Shown piece by piece: positions 11,611 to 23,092 of a stretch of DNA of 64,000 nucleotides (position 1 is its first letter; every line of letters begins with the position of its first letter). The DNA comes from Elmis aenea (taxonomy: Eukaryota > Arthropoda > Insecta > Coleoptera > Elmidae). The notes beneath the pieces are model-generated. The model did not search any database and was not told where the DNA came from. It worked only from the letters and a program-made list of their open reading frames with translations. The translations under genes and the position numbers were made by a program. The stretch spans positions 23,315,466 through 23,379,465 of the forward strand of contig OX393577.1 in assembly GCA_947652605.1 (NCBI GenBank). The letters are read 5' to 3'.

Positions 11611-14121
11611 CAGCAATTTTCATGTAGGTGCTCATAATTCCATATAATATACCTTAGTTAGGAAATAATTTTGTAAAGTTTATAATAAAATAAATGAATT
11701 TTCATATGTATAATCAAGACAATAACATGGAAATCAAATTTTAATTTACTTAACAGTTTATAATAACATTGTCCTTTATAAAAAATTTAAGATTATGTTC
11801 CCTTCACTTTTTCACCAGAAACTCGTTGGTAGCAACAATCATTAGACATACAAAATTCGGAAATTATTTCTTTTAATTAAGTTCCAACAGTCTTATAAAA
11901 ATAGAAAAAGAGATATTAAATATTTTACAATTATACTTTCAGTTGCATTCATGACACAAAAATTTATAAGTATTACTTATTATACCTACCTATTTTCTCA
12001 CTGTTAAATAGAGTTTGAAAGAAACGCAAAATAAAAGCACTTATTTTTTTATAATGAAGACAAAAATTGTATTTGTATTTAAGGCATAGGTATGCATTTT
12101 ATAGTAGGTAATAATTGTCTTTTTTTAATGCTCGTTCAAGACAGTAACCTTTCCTATTCACAGCCTTAAATTGCTGAAACTCTTGTTACTTTTTTCGCTT
12201 ATAGCTTAAAATATTTAACTGATTAAACGAGAACCTAATTTTAAACCTAATAATGTGTGGTTACGAAGTTAGACAAAAAAATGTTACCAAATGCAGTGCT
12301 TTTAACGAAAAATTGTAACAAATGCGCAAAAATGTCGTAACAGAAATGAAACTGCGAACAAGTATACGTTTATGATATAAAATAATGCGTATTGAAACGT
12401 CCGTTTTGCCTGTTAGTCAGAAGTACCTATATTCGTACTAGTAAAAAGTAAAATGTACATGGAAAACTGTACTATAATTATTGTGGACGCTTCGTATCCT
12501 AAAACATTTTTATTAATTCCAAAAGGAACTTTAATTTCATATTATTATCAATAATAGCTTTTTAAAAAACTTTGACAAATTGTAAACATATTTTTATGGG
12601 ATGTTCTTAAGTGTATCCCTAATATCAGTTAAGTAAATTGTTTCGTCTTGTAAAAAGCCAATGCTAATCGGTAGCTGTTTCAATTATTTTGAAAATTATA
12701 CGTCCTGAACATTGTTTGTTACCGAGTTTCGTTTTTATTACTTAAACAAAAGTATTTAAAAATGAGCTGCTAACTTCACATCTTTATTATCTTTTATAAC
12801 TTTTATTTAAAAGAGCTTTTCATGCTAGTTAAACTGGTAAAGTCTTTAATCGTTAGTAATGTTTGTTATTTGTAGGGTACAAGATTACGCTTAAGCCTCT
12901 CATAAATTGGTTCTTAATAAGAGGTGGTTGTTGATAATTTAATGCGTTTTAACTAACAAAACAATCAACAAACAAAAGTCAACTACCGTTCGGTACATAA
13001 AAACGTTCACGTTCGTTCACTATGGCTTATAAAGCGTACAGATTTTAAGATAACAAAATGTAATTACACCATAAATAAAACGGAACAAGAATGTCACCGC
13101 GTGTGCGGCCAATTTATGATTTCGCGTGCAAAGTAGCCATCCACGCATGCAGCGCCATGCCGCAGTTCTCAAAAGGTTTTGTTATTAATATTACGCCATG
13201 TACAACTTATTCTGTTCATATTTGGTCGATATTACGTTAACGCACGATGTTTTTGAACAGTTTCAAGAAATAGAGTTTTCCGCTTACAAAAATACAAAAC
13301 TATTAACAAAAGAAGTGCGCCAAATGGACACAATATCTTTATCACAAAAATTAATCATTAGAATTGTTACCCCATCCTACTACACAAAGAAGTTTTACTT
13401 GTGTAAAAATATTTTTAATATTTTCCAAGCGTAGATATCTGCTTGCAAGAAGTTTCCAACCAATTTTAAGTGGTATATTTACAAAATTACTAAACATTGG
13501 TAATAAACATGACATTTGCTTTTTCAATGAGAAAATATTCACAGACGGTGTCTTAATTTTTAAAATCCCTGCAAATGATCATTTTGTTCTTAATTAAGCC
13601 ACTATTTTTATAATACAAACAAGGAAGTCTGTGTATTTTCAGGTTTAAAAATGAAATATAGTAGCGCTCACAATGTTAAAGACATTTTTTAGTAAATACA
13701 AACATTTAAACATTTTGTTATCAGAATATTTAAAGCAGTAGCTATTATATCATAATTTAATGACTAAACCGTACGAAACGCAACAACAAGTATAATGTGA
13801 AACATACATTCTGTTTAACAAACCATAAACTTACTTTTATAAGGTTTTAATAACTTGTTTGTATTATGTGTTACGAACAACAAACTATGATTTACACAAT
13901 GCGTGAACTATTATTGTAATAAAATTGACTGCCGCTCTAAGATAATAAATTATTACGATTGGTACTGTAGCATATAATGTAACTCGAATGTGTATAACTG
14001 TTTCACCATGAGCTTAATTTCAAGACAATGTTTACACGCATATGCGTTTATGCACTTTATGTGATGTATTAGTTGGTAGTTAATTGTCTATAATTCAAGA
14101 ACCATTGATTTTATGTACCTA
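11611..14121. other. no recognisable gene
   Basis: AT-rich. A GC-richer patch at about 13090-13165 (containing CCGCGTGTGCGGCC and GCATGCAGCGCCATGCCGC) stands out but matches nothing I recognise. Open frames at 13198-13434 and 13364-13597 overlap each other on opposite strands and have AT-driven codon use. Confidence 0.4.
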
Positions 14122-14881
14122 CGAGGGCGTATTGAAAAGTAAGGTCTCCAACGATGCCATTTCCGAACGCGAGTTGGTAGGCAAAATTTGACAACAGCGC
14201 TGCATTCCTTGGTTCCCCCACCACAAAGTAGAACCATCCGCGAGACCATGGGACGCTCAATCGCTGCGTAGCAGTCGTTTAGGTTGGGGCTCCCGCTTAG
14301 CTCGCCCGCCAGGTGCGAACTGCGCTCAGTCATTCGATTTTTGAATGCAAAAAAGGTTTCTCCAATAGACATTCATCGCCAGTTAGTGGAAGTGTACGGG
14401 ATAAGGGAAGGTCTTAATGAAAAGTGTGGCTACTTCTCATGAAGAGTTATTCTCCGGTTATTGCGCACCATCTCGTCGATTCGAGCCGCCGTTGATTCCG
14501 GCAAACTCGGCCGCCCCGACCGCTGTTCATCGTGGACGTTTTCCCGGCCCTCAGAAAACTCCCGGCACCACTTCCGCACGTTTTTTATGTCCATACAATT
14601 CGCACCGTATACTTCCACTAACTGGCGATGAATGTCTATCGGAGAAACCTTTTTTGCTTCAAAAATCGAATGACTGAGCGCAGTTCGCACCTGGCGGGCG
14701 AGCTAAGCGGGAGCCCCATCCTAAACGACTGCTACGCAGCGACCTAGCGTTCCAAGGTCTCGCGGATGGTTCTACACTGTGGTGGGGGAACCAAGGAATG
14801 CAGCGCTGTTGTCAAACTTCGCCTAACAACTCGCGTTCGGAAATGGCATCGTTGGAGACCTTACTTTTCAATACGCCCTCG
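14122..14881. mobile_element. rearranged mariner element, head-to-head 5' ends
   Basis: Flanked by TA (14120-14121 and 14882-14883). The left arm (14122-14399) and right arm (14605-14881) are about 278-bp inverted copies beginning CGAGGGCGTATTGAAAAGT, the terminus typical of mariner elements. Each arm runs from the terminus through the 5' leader into the start of the transposase frame, pointing inwards. The spacer 14400-14604 continues the transposase of the right arm only. The normal 3' half is missing. This looks like a mariner copy whose 3' half was replaced by an inverted duplicate of its 5' half, giving a palindromic derivative. Confidence 0.85.
14430..14690 (-). pseudogene. mariner transposase N-terminal fragment
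   Basis: An 86-codon frame encodes the amino-terminal DNA-binding part of a mariner transposase. Seen directly: RQLVEVYG, then WCREFSEGRENVHDEQRSG and RPSLPES, the classic linker after the first helix-turn-helix, and TLHEK where the second helix-turn-helix begins. A full mariner transposase is about 340-350 residues and carries the DD34D catalytic core; all of that is absent, so it cannot cut DNA. The inverted copy in the left arm (from about 14336) encodes the same start in plus orientation but has a one-base insertion in the AAAAAA tract near 14350 that breaks the frame. Confidence 0.85.
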
Positions 14882-14938
14882 TACATAACATTTTTTAAAA
14901 AGAGAATTCAATTTGGAATCTAAAGCATAAAAAGTATG

Positions 14939-15121
14939 CAGGGTGTTGTATTTAAAGTAAAAAAGCTACACATCGGTGCGCGGAAACCAAACACTCTGTA
15001 TAGATGAAAATAATTTTAGATTATGTTTCCTTTGATCTCCAACAAAATGTGTCCTAAAACTTTTTTCTATTTTGAATAATAAAGCAGTTATGAAAGAAAT
15101 ACGCACTAGGTAGACACCCTG
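14939..15121. mobile_element. TA-type MITE (about 183 bp)
   Basis: The left end CAGGGTGTTGTATT and right end TAGACACCCTG form short inverted termini; TA follows the right end and occurs just before the left end with two extra bases. It belongs with the other CAGGGTG-ended MITEs of the window. No coding sequence. Confidence 0.55.
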
Positions 15122-15409
15122 TACAAATTTGACGTTGATTTTAAATACGAATGAAATTCTTGGCAGGATTTTTTAAAATTTACTTTGGTAATTAACATTG
15201 CTTTAGAACTGCGACTTGCAAGTGTGTTTTTTCGCTCGTCCACAACATATTCATAAGAGAAAAGACCCTTTGTAAGGGTGCATTAGTGCCGGGCAGACAT
15301 AAAATATTTTCAATGATTGTAGGAAAATTCGTATGATTCAAATTATTGGTGTGATTTTTTGATTTTTCGCGCCTTTTTTTGAAATTGTTACCGTGAGTTG
15401 CTCTCTTTT

Positions 15410-15512
15410 TGAAAACGGGGCATTTCAGCGTCCCGAAGCAGTGCTTGGGGACAACGGGATAGGCTACCCAAAAACGGGATGGTTCTGTTCAAAACGGGAC
15501 GTATGGTCATGT
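15410..15512. repeat. terminal fragment of a hAT element related to 57899-58746
   Basis: GGGGACAACGGGA and AAAACGGGACGTATGGTCA match, in inverse orientation, the left end of the hAT element at 57899 (TGACCAGACGTCCCGTTTTT and GTCCCGTTGTCCC). Only this end is recognised here; the partner end and duplication were not found. Confidence 0.4.
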
Positions 15513-17705
15513 TATGATAGGTCACTTATGTAGCATCACCTGAACTTTATTTTTGACACTCTGGGTTTGCAAGGTTCGTCACTAATTTAGTGGTAACGTT
15601 GCTGGTTTATGAAAAGTAAAGCTACCGTGTAAAGTGTATTTTCTTAAGAATTCTTTTTCGATAACTTTTTGAGGAAGTTTCATTTTTTAGTTCTCACTTT
15701 TCGAGATATTATACTTGCCGAAATATTTAGTAGTAAGAAAATGATAATTTTTTTGTATGATACTTGGCAAAAAAATTCATGTCTTTACGATAATAAGCCA
15801 AAGAATGTAAATCGTTTGCTGGCCAAAGCTCTTAAAACCATTAAATAAATTATTGTGTAGTTGTTGATGGAAATATTTTAATAGATTAAACCAATTATAA
15901 AGTTTTCACACCTATAGGTATTTTTATCTAAAATCAGGAAGCCATTTGTTTTAAGACGAGAAGTTTTATTTTATATTTTGATTGCAATCTTCATCCTTTT
16001 TTTGTGCAGTCGTTCCAATTTTATAGTGTTTAAGTCGATCATATCTTAAAATTAATTATGTATCATGTGTGAATATCAATGTTTTTTTATACAAAATACC
16101 GGAATTAACTCGTTGATTGAAACCAACTACTACAATAAACCACAAATTTCATTCTCATAACTGTGTTTTTCAAGTGTTTTAATAAATCTAAGCCAATTAG
16201 CTTAACTAAAGCTTATTTTTTTGTGTTTCATTAGTATTATATGCTTCACTTGAAAGATTTATTTTTGTAGGTATAATGTGCCACATGTTTTTTGTAAGTT
16301 TCGTAAAATATTATAATCTATCCGTCTGTAATCAGAATAGTAAACCTCTAAATCGGTGCTTGTAAACCGGTGTGTATGGAGTATGAGGCGAATTTTTTGA
16401 TTTTATATGCTTATGTTATCTTGTTCATTGTTTTAATTTTTATTATATAATTTATTTGTACCTTTCTCCCGGAATGTCGCTCTTTTTTTTAAGTAACACT
16501 CGGCGTGTTGCGCAGACGAAAAGGTTGGAAAGCACTGCTCCAAAGTAACTAAGACGTGAGTAATGGTTCGCTTGCTGTTCACCCGACTTTAGAAACCCTT
16601 TGTAGAAGTTATATAAGTCGCGCATCCTGTGTGTGACATGGTCCCGAGATGCGAAACTTGTGCTCTCGTTTAAACTAAAATTATTGCATGCCAGCTGATG
16701 TCGGCACTTTGACACGTGTGTCCTCATATCACTTCAACGCATACGTTGAGAGGGTGAGAAAATTGCTCAGCTTTTAAGTCGTTCTTGGGGGTGAGGATAA
16801 GAAGTCGTTAAATTGATTTAAAACAGAAATTTTTAAGTATCGATTTAGTTTTATCACATGGAGGACATTTATGCGGCTTGATGCCTGCACTGCAAGTAAA
16901 GATAAAGGGTATTTTTTTTTGAAATATTTAATTTAAGTTACGTTAAAAATAAAAAGTAAAATTTGTTATAATTTTTGTGACAATAGGTAAACTAGACAAA
17001 AACGTAGACTCTTATAACCTAGGTGGCATTTAGTAATTAAATTTCTAAACTGTGTATCTCAAAAAATGTATTTTAAGTAAATTGTTATTAACTGATAAAC
17101 TACACACTGATATAAAAAAACTCATACTTTGAAAGGTTAAGCTCATAAATTATGTATAGCACATACAAGAGATTTTCATGTTCTTAACTTCGAAAATTAT
17201 ATTGCTTAAAAGCTTGTGACAATATTGACCATACATTATTTAACTGTTAAAGTTCCATCTAGTTATTTATTCAAAGCCTGCCTAGTGCATAGTTATCAAT
17301 TTTCGTGCCGTTAGCTTATACTGCATGACAATGTAGTTCATTTTTCAGCCTTTTTTCAGGTTATCATTCATCCATAAAAGTGCATATTGACGTATATGAT
17401 GAATGACTAACCAACATCCCCCAACGCTGTTTCTTTATATGCATTTAATATTACCACTAAGGTCTTTGTTATGAAAGCAGAAAGCATGCATTTAGTGATG
17501 TAGTATGCAATAAATCTCAAATACCTTTATAACAGCAAAGTTATGCTTAGATTGATGGTTGTGGAATTTTTGTAAATGTATGGGGCTAAATGCAAATATT
17601 GACTTCTACGCTTTCGGGAAATTAGTATTTTCCCAGAAGAAAATGAGAATAGGGAATCGATTTTTCTTATATTTCATCATAACTTCAAGTTTACCATTAA
17701 CATTT
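15513..17705. other. no recognisable gene
   Basis: AT-rich. A minus-strand open frame at 16452-16727 (91 codons, more GC than average) has no recognisable domain or splice context. Nothing else is supported. Confidence 0.4.
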
Positions 17706-17954
17706 CGCACACCCAATTCAATACCGCCGTAACTGCAAAAGTCTTCGTCTTCGAGATACAGCGGCATTGCACTGCTAAACATTTTAACTATAGAGTTATA
17801 CTATAAAGCCATACAACGTTAACCTTCTATTTTTTATATTTTTACTACATGTGGCTTTATATCACTCCATAGTTAACATGTTTAGCAATGCAATACCACC
17901 ATATTTCGTAGACAAAGATTTTTGCAGTTACGGCGGTATTGAACTGGGTGTGCG
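17706..17954. mobile_element. palindromic MITE (249 bp)
   Basis: Arms of about 105 bp begin CGCACACCCAATTCAATACC and end with its inverse GGTATTGAACTGGGTGTGCG. They pair almost throughout, leaving a short central loop. ATTT lies directly outside both ends, a possible 4-bp target duplication. No coding sequence; superfamily not assigned. Confidence 0.7.
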
Positions 17955-18540
17955 ATTTGCTGTTATATTCGTACTCTTTAACCGAGCATCCAAAAAAGTG
18001 ATAGACATATTGTTAGTATAAGTAGCTTAAACAATGATTATTTGTCCTTAAGTGAAATAAAATTCCCTTTTAAAGTTTTCAGGAAAAATTAAAACACTCT
18101 TGTTTTTGCACTTTTTCAATGAAATATTGAAACAATTTTGAACTAAAGTAATTGGCTTATTTACAGCCTAAATAATGTTTATTGGTCCTCAAATTATAAA
18201 AATAACATGGCGATTTTCATAACAAATGGGAAACATGCAAAGACTTCATATTTTTGAAGGCTGAAAAAATATTTTTAAACGTAAGCAATTTGCTTAAAAT
18301 TTCACTACTTATTTGTAACTTAAATTATGATTATTAGCTCTTAAATCCATGAAATTACGATGTATTTATGGATAGAGTGTAAAGAGTGTTAGTAGATTTT
18401 TAATTATTTTTAATTATTGATTCAAAAAGGATTTAAGTAAAATAAATTGTTTACAATGTCTTGATTTAGAGATGAAAAAATATGTTTTACTTAAGTCGTA
18501 TGTTTGGTATAATAAATGCTGGTGCTAAATTATTTTGAAT
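17955..18540. other. no recognisable gene
   Basis: Very AT-rich; would be the 3' side of the open frame at 18541-18726 if that is real. No clear AATAAA on the minus strand close to its stop. Confidence 0.35.
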
Positions 18541-18726
18541 CTACGAACCGAAATAGTTGAGCTCTTCTTTCCCAAGCAAGTCGGTTACAGTAATAGAAAC
18601 GAAACCGGAATTGAAGGCGATTTGCTTATCTGAGAAAAAGCCATTTGTATAAGCGTCTATCAGAACTTTCGTTCCCTCGACAACCATAGAATAACAATTG
18701 TTTGAACTCTGGTAACTGACTCCAAT
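18541..18726 (-). CDS. short ORF or terminal exon, unknown product
   Basis: Minus-strand open frame ending in TAG at 18541. An internal ATG at 18687 gives a 48-residue peptide starting MVVEGTKVLIDAYTNGFF and ending GKEELNYFGS. Codon use is balanced (GGA, GAC, ACC, CTG, TTC), unlike the AT-driven frames around it, and composition is clearly GC-richer than the flanks. No signal peptide, membrane segment or known domain is visible. It may be the last exon of a minus-strand gene: AG dinucleotides at 18709-18717 could serve as acceptors but lack a strong pyrimidine tract. It could also be the remnant of an unrecognised mobile-element protein. I do not recognise the family. Confidence 0.35.
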   Translation of the reverse strand: MGVSYQSSNNCYSMVVEGTKVLIDAYTNGFFSDKQIAFNSGFVSITVTDLLGKEELNYFGS

Positions 18727-19119
18727 TTAGCAGGCGCTGTATATTACGCGCAATTCCTAACTAGGGGGAAACTTATGAAATCATGATTTTTTTCCGTCGA
18801 ACTCGAGAAATTCGAGGTACAGCAACGTAAGTGTTAACATTAGGGATAAGTTATGGTTTTTGCAAGATTTCTATTCAATTTCAACTTGTGGCAGGCACGA
18901 AAATTCAAAAATAAAATGAAACTGGAGGAAAAAGAGAGTGTTTCTGGTTTTGCTAACCATGCCTAATATATACTTGTTTTTATTAGTCACAAACTATTTT
19001 TTACCGATTTAAACTGTTTAGAAACAAAATTAATCGTTTATAGAAAGAAGCCAGCATGAAGAAGCTTTTGAAATCAAGTTAGTTTAACAACTGTAAGGGC
19101 ACCTGTCTAGGGTCACATG

Positions 19120-19450
19120 TCTTATTGCTTTGCAAGGATGCGGTTGGTTTGCTAAAGATAAGCCTTGATAAAAAATTTGCCGGTCTTGTAGGATACGAGG
19201 TTGTGGCATTAGGCCAGCAACCCAATATTTACAAAACACTCATAAACGCTAAAACTCCTAGCAATGAGCATCGGAACAAACTGGAAGTTGATATTGCAAA
19301 CGAAAAAGAACTTTAAAGAAGCAGAGTTGGTCCAAGAATAAATGGGGGACAAGTAAAGGAAGCCATGGCTGCAATAGGCTTAAATGAAGATGATTGAAAA
19401 GACAGACAATGGAAACTAGAATGCGAGAGACGGCGACAGCCGAAATGTAG
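19120..19450 (+). pseudogene. possible non-LTR retrotransposon 3' remnant
   Basis: A 63-codon open frame (19125-19316) is followed, with frame breaks, by EAMAAIGLNEDD and DRQWKLECERRRQP near 19361-19445. A DR-x-W-K type tail of this sort ends the reverse transcriptase polyprotein of several insect non-LTR elements, but no RT motif is preserved to confirm it. Confidence 0.25.
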
Positions 19451-20308
19451 ATATATAGATAGACTTGTACTAATAAATTAATTCGAACCAGCACCGGCAA
19501 ATTCGACTACATAAATCTTCTTTTCAATTTTATCGTCGAAGCGATTCCATTTACTTTTGTACGTAGTTTGGTAATTTGCATACCGCCGCCTACTGTATGA
19601 ATTAATATAGTATCAAAATTATGGTCCCAGTGCAAAGTACCAATGTTACTGAAATGTATTTCCTGAGGCTGCTAATGATGCAAAGCTTATAAATAAAATG
19701 TATTTCGCAGCCAAATTATCTTTAATGGCCAACGGCTAAAACAGATTAACGATTATATTCGTATTACACCAGTAAATTCTATAAATTGTCGGTTATTAGT
19801 GAGGTTATTATATGAATGATGATCTCGTGATTTGATATGCATTAATTAATGTAACATAAAAATTATTGGGTTAACGTTGTTGCACGAATGAATTTTAAAC
19901 GAAATAAAAGCAATAAATTTTGATAACAGGCCACATTATCGATCAACGGGATTAAATAATTGTAAACATAATTTCCAGGGTTACAATTTGTTATTTTATT
20001 TATTGAAAAAAATATTGTGACGTTCAATAATTCTAGAAAATGAATTACTTTGTCAAATTGGAAACTATTTTATATTATTTTCACGGTTCCTAATTAAACA
20101 AATTTTTAATAAAAATACATAACGTCTTATTACACTTACAAATACAAAAAAAAAACCTAAAGTATATTTGTATATTATAAGCACAACATTGAAGCTACTA
20201 AGTGGCTCAATAAATTTAAAGTAACATAGTATTCCTTAGAGGTTATAAACAACAAAACAGCATTTGTGTCCCTTACAACTGTACTCAGTAGTAATCTTGT
20301 AATGAAAT

Positions 20309-20494
20309 TTATAGAGGTCCAATTTTCAGCACCTTGCTGATAAGGTTAGCCTCATTTGGTTTACTATTGTAAGATGAAACACGTACGCATTCATTACTTT
20401 GTATACCGAGCCACATCCTTCCGGTATTCCTGAGCTCTTCCTGTTCGCTCATCCCAACCCTCCGTGACAGGGTCTTATCGCAAGTTAATTTACC
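20309..20494 (-). CDS. short unrecognised ORF
   Basis: A minus-strand open frame of about 61 codons; from ATG at 20452 it gives 47 residues starting MSEQEELRNTGRMWLG and ending LISKVLKIGPL. The 20395-20475 part is notably GC-richer than the surroundings and codon use is mixed, which is why it is listed. No domain or splice context supports it; it may be a decayed transposon piece. Confidence 0.2.
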   Translation of the reverse strand, partial: GKLTCDKTLSRRVGMSEQEELRNTGRMWLGIQSNECVRVSSYNSKPNEANLISKVLKIGPL

Positions 20495-21176
20495 TTAAGT
20501 TATACGTGACTAGAGCATGCAATGCAACCAACAACCAACCCAATGTTGCAATATTTAGTAAAGTGTTTCCAAGACTTTTTGCTTTGTAACACGAACTTTG
20601 TAGCCATTATTTTTAGGATTTAGTTTGCTGGCTACCAGGCTATTTTATCTTTCCAATGATGTTAACATTTTAAATATTTTGTATTTATTTTGGTCGTGAA
20701 AATGCTTAAGTATCAGAAAACCTGTTGTGCAAGTAAAAATTCCAGAATACAATTTTTAGATTTATAGGAAAAAGTGGTAGTGATGCAACAAAGAAAATTA
20801 TCCGTTAACATTTTATAGAATTATATATTTTCGTCTCCAGTGGCGAAAATAATGTCAATGTCAATATCAAATTGTAAAATTTAAGATTTTTTAAAGCTTA
20901 AACTCATAATTAATTAAAATTGCGTTAATATTCTAATCAAATAATTTAATTTTAATGTAGCATTTTATATAAAAGCCTAAGAATGGTACAAAAATTAATA
21001 TTAAATATATTTCGTTTGCAGGTTATTTTATTTAATTATGTCAATGTCAGTGTGGTGGTGTCGCTATGGAAATGAAATGATTAATTACAACTTTATAAAT
21101 AATAATTGTCATTTGGTTCGTTTACATTAACGTTCGTTCTATAATAACATTTTAATTTCGTAGAAAAAATAGCAGT
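20495..21176. other. no recognisable gene
   Basis: AT-rich sequence; nothing supported apart from two short TGTCAATGTCA motifs near 20853 and 21038. Confidence 0.35.
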
Positions 21177-21291
21177 TACGACTTGAGATGAAATCAGTTG
21201 TTTTCGTTCGTGAGATTTTCTCTCTCGCCGCTTTGCGGCTCGTGAACAAACCTCACCTCACGAAATAAACTGGACTTTCATCTCTTGTTGT
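21177..21291. mobile_element. palindromic MITE-like sequence (about 115 bp)
   Basis: Arm GAGATGAAATCAGTTGTTTT with TCGTTCGTGAG (21185-21214) pairs imperfectly with its inverse at 21257-21287 (CTCACGAAATAAACTGG and ACTTTCATCTC). The loop holds CGCCGCTTTGCGGC. Its design (AT-rich arms around a GC hairpin tip) resembles the palindromes at 10666 and 11476, though the sequence differs. Confidence 0.5.
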
Positions 21292-22457
21292 AAAATATAC
21301 TATTTTGCATTTGAGTTCTATTTTTTATTATACTGTCGGAGTAGTGATCTGAAGTATATGAAATCCAGGGGTGCTTTTTTCATTACTTTGTTTAGTTCAG
21401 TTGATATCAATCTGCTAAATAATTATAAAGGGGTTTGTTAATCAAGCTATAGAAAAATAAATTGTACACCGGGCCCTCAAGTACCAAACAGTGAAGTACT
21501 GATTTCGTTCACACTAATTCTCTTAGTAACATCAGAGATTTATATCTTAGGAGCAAGAATGGCTTTGAAATGAGAAAACAAAGCTGTAGAAGTAGGTACT
21601 CCACCCAGACGAGAAGTTTATAGTATTGTAGCTATTCTCTCATTCTACAGCTGCCAAGTAATTAAAACACGGGCTTTAATCCGGAGTACTAAATAACGAC
21701 TCACATTACACTGTAATTATAGCTTGAAATTATACTTCTCTTAGGATATGAACAACATTTGCAATAATATTTTGCAAACACTTACTTTGTTGGTTCATGA
21801 AAGTTTGTTGCACAACAGCAAATGTATGCAGAATTATGTATCCATAATTTTTGTCAAATATTTAAGAATTAAATCTGACCCATAGACTTTAAGTTTCTAA
21901 AAGATGGTTCAAAGTGATGGGATGATATTATCACAAACAAATTTTATATTATTTGGGTATGCATGAAGTAATATTCACTATCCAATTCCAAGGAAATAAT
22001 CGTAAAACGTTCTCATTGAAAATTGAGACTTTTTACATACGAATACAACTAACTTCTAGATTCAAAATTCATAACTAAAAGGAATATTTTGCACAAGTAC
22101 CATATACTTTAATGTCCTAGCTTGGATATTTCATCCACATCATTGTGCGGTTGTTGGAATTTTAAATTGCTAGCCATTACAAGTAACGTGCATTGATATA
22201 TGTCTCATAAGTTTTGGTACTTACTGTACTGGAAGTAGTGTCGAGACGGTTCTGAAGTGTTCCATGTACTCTTCACATACAATCTCCTTGAAAAAGGATA
22301 CTTGAACATAAAAGTTTTACGGCATTATTTATATGCCCGAGCCAAAATACAAAACGATTAACTGAATACATGCTTGGCATATCGATTTCTGCACCGGTTA
22401 AGGATGATATGTAAACTGAATTCTGCAATGTAAAATTTTATTTTCATATCGAATGTA
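21292..22457. other. no recognisable gene
   Basis: AT-rich. A consensus-like donor (gtaagtg) exists on the minus strand at 21783 but no convincing exon adjoins it. Confidence 0.35.
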
Positions 22458-23092
22458 CAGGGTGGTCCAAATTCGATGGGATAACATGGTTATATTGCTT
22501 AATAAACAAGATAGAGAAACGGTTAAATTGCCAAAAATGTGCAGTTTTTTAGGACAAACTCAGAACCGTTTTCAAAAATTCATTCCCGGATTTTGAGTTA
22601 TTAAAGAAAAACTGTTTTTCTTTGTTATAATTATAATGTGCCATATCTCCCTTATTGTTTTAAATATCGAAAAAGTTTATAAAGATTATTTTTAGATATT
22701 TTTATGTAGATTTTGATAGTATCTACTAAAAAAAAATTTTTGACGCTCGCCGTTAAAAAGTTATGACACAAACTCCCTTTTTTTAAAATGGAAGCTGTAC
22801 TTGCTATGATCTATTTAAATGCCTTATTTTTTTCCCTTTCCAAATATATTAGGGTTGATGTATTTATTTTCAATAATACGCAAGTTACAAAGGTTTTTCT
22901 AATATTTTTAAAGACGAGAAACAAAAAGTATTCTGTGAAAAAAAAACAAGAATAATCGAAAATTATAGAATATATTTGAAAACGGTTTTGAGTTTGTCTC
23001 AAAATACTGCACATTTTTGCTAATTAACCGTTTCTCTATCTCGACTAGTAAGCGAGATACCCATGAAATCCCATCGAATTTGGACCACACTG
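22458..23092. mobile_element. Tc1/mariner-type MITE (635 bp) with about 125-bp inverted ends
   Basis: TA flanks at 22456-22457 and 23093-23094. The left terminus CAGGGTGGTCCAAATTCGAT is mirrored at the right; inverted homology continues about 125 bp inwards, including AGATAGAGAAACGGTTAA and AATGTGCAG blocks. No transposase is encoded; the open frames inside are AT-rich chance frames. Related ends occur at 7829 and 4012. Confidence 0.85.

Noticed and set aside
14088..14372. 94-codon minus-strand frame
   Set aside because: Antisense of the left arm of the mariner remnant; the inverted symmetry keeps it open.
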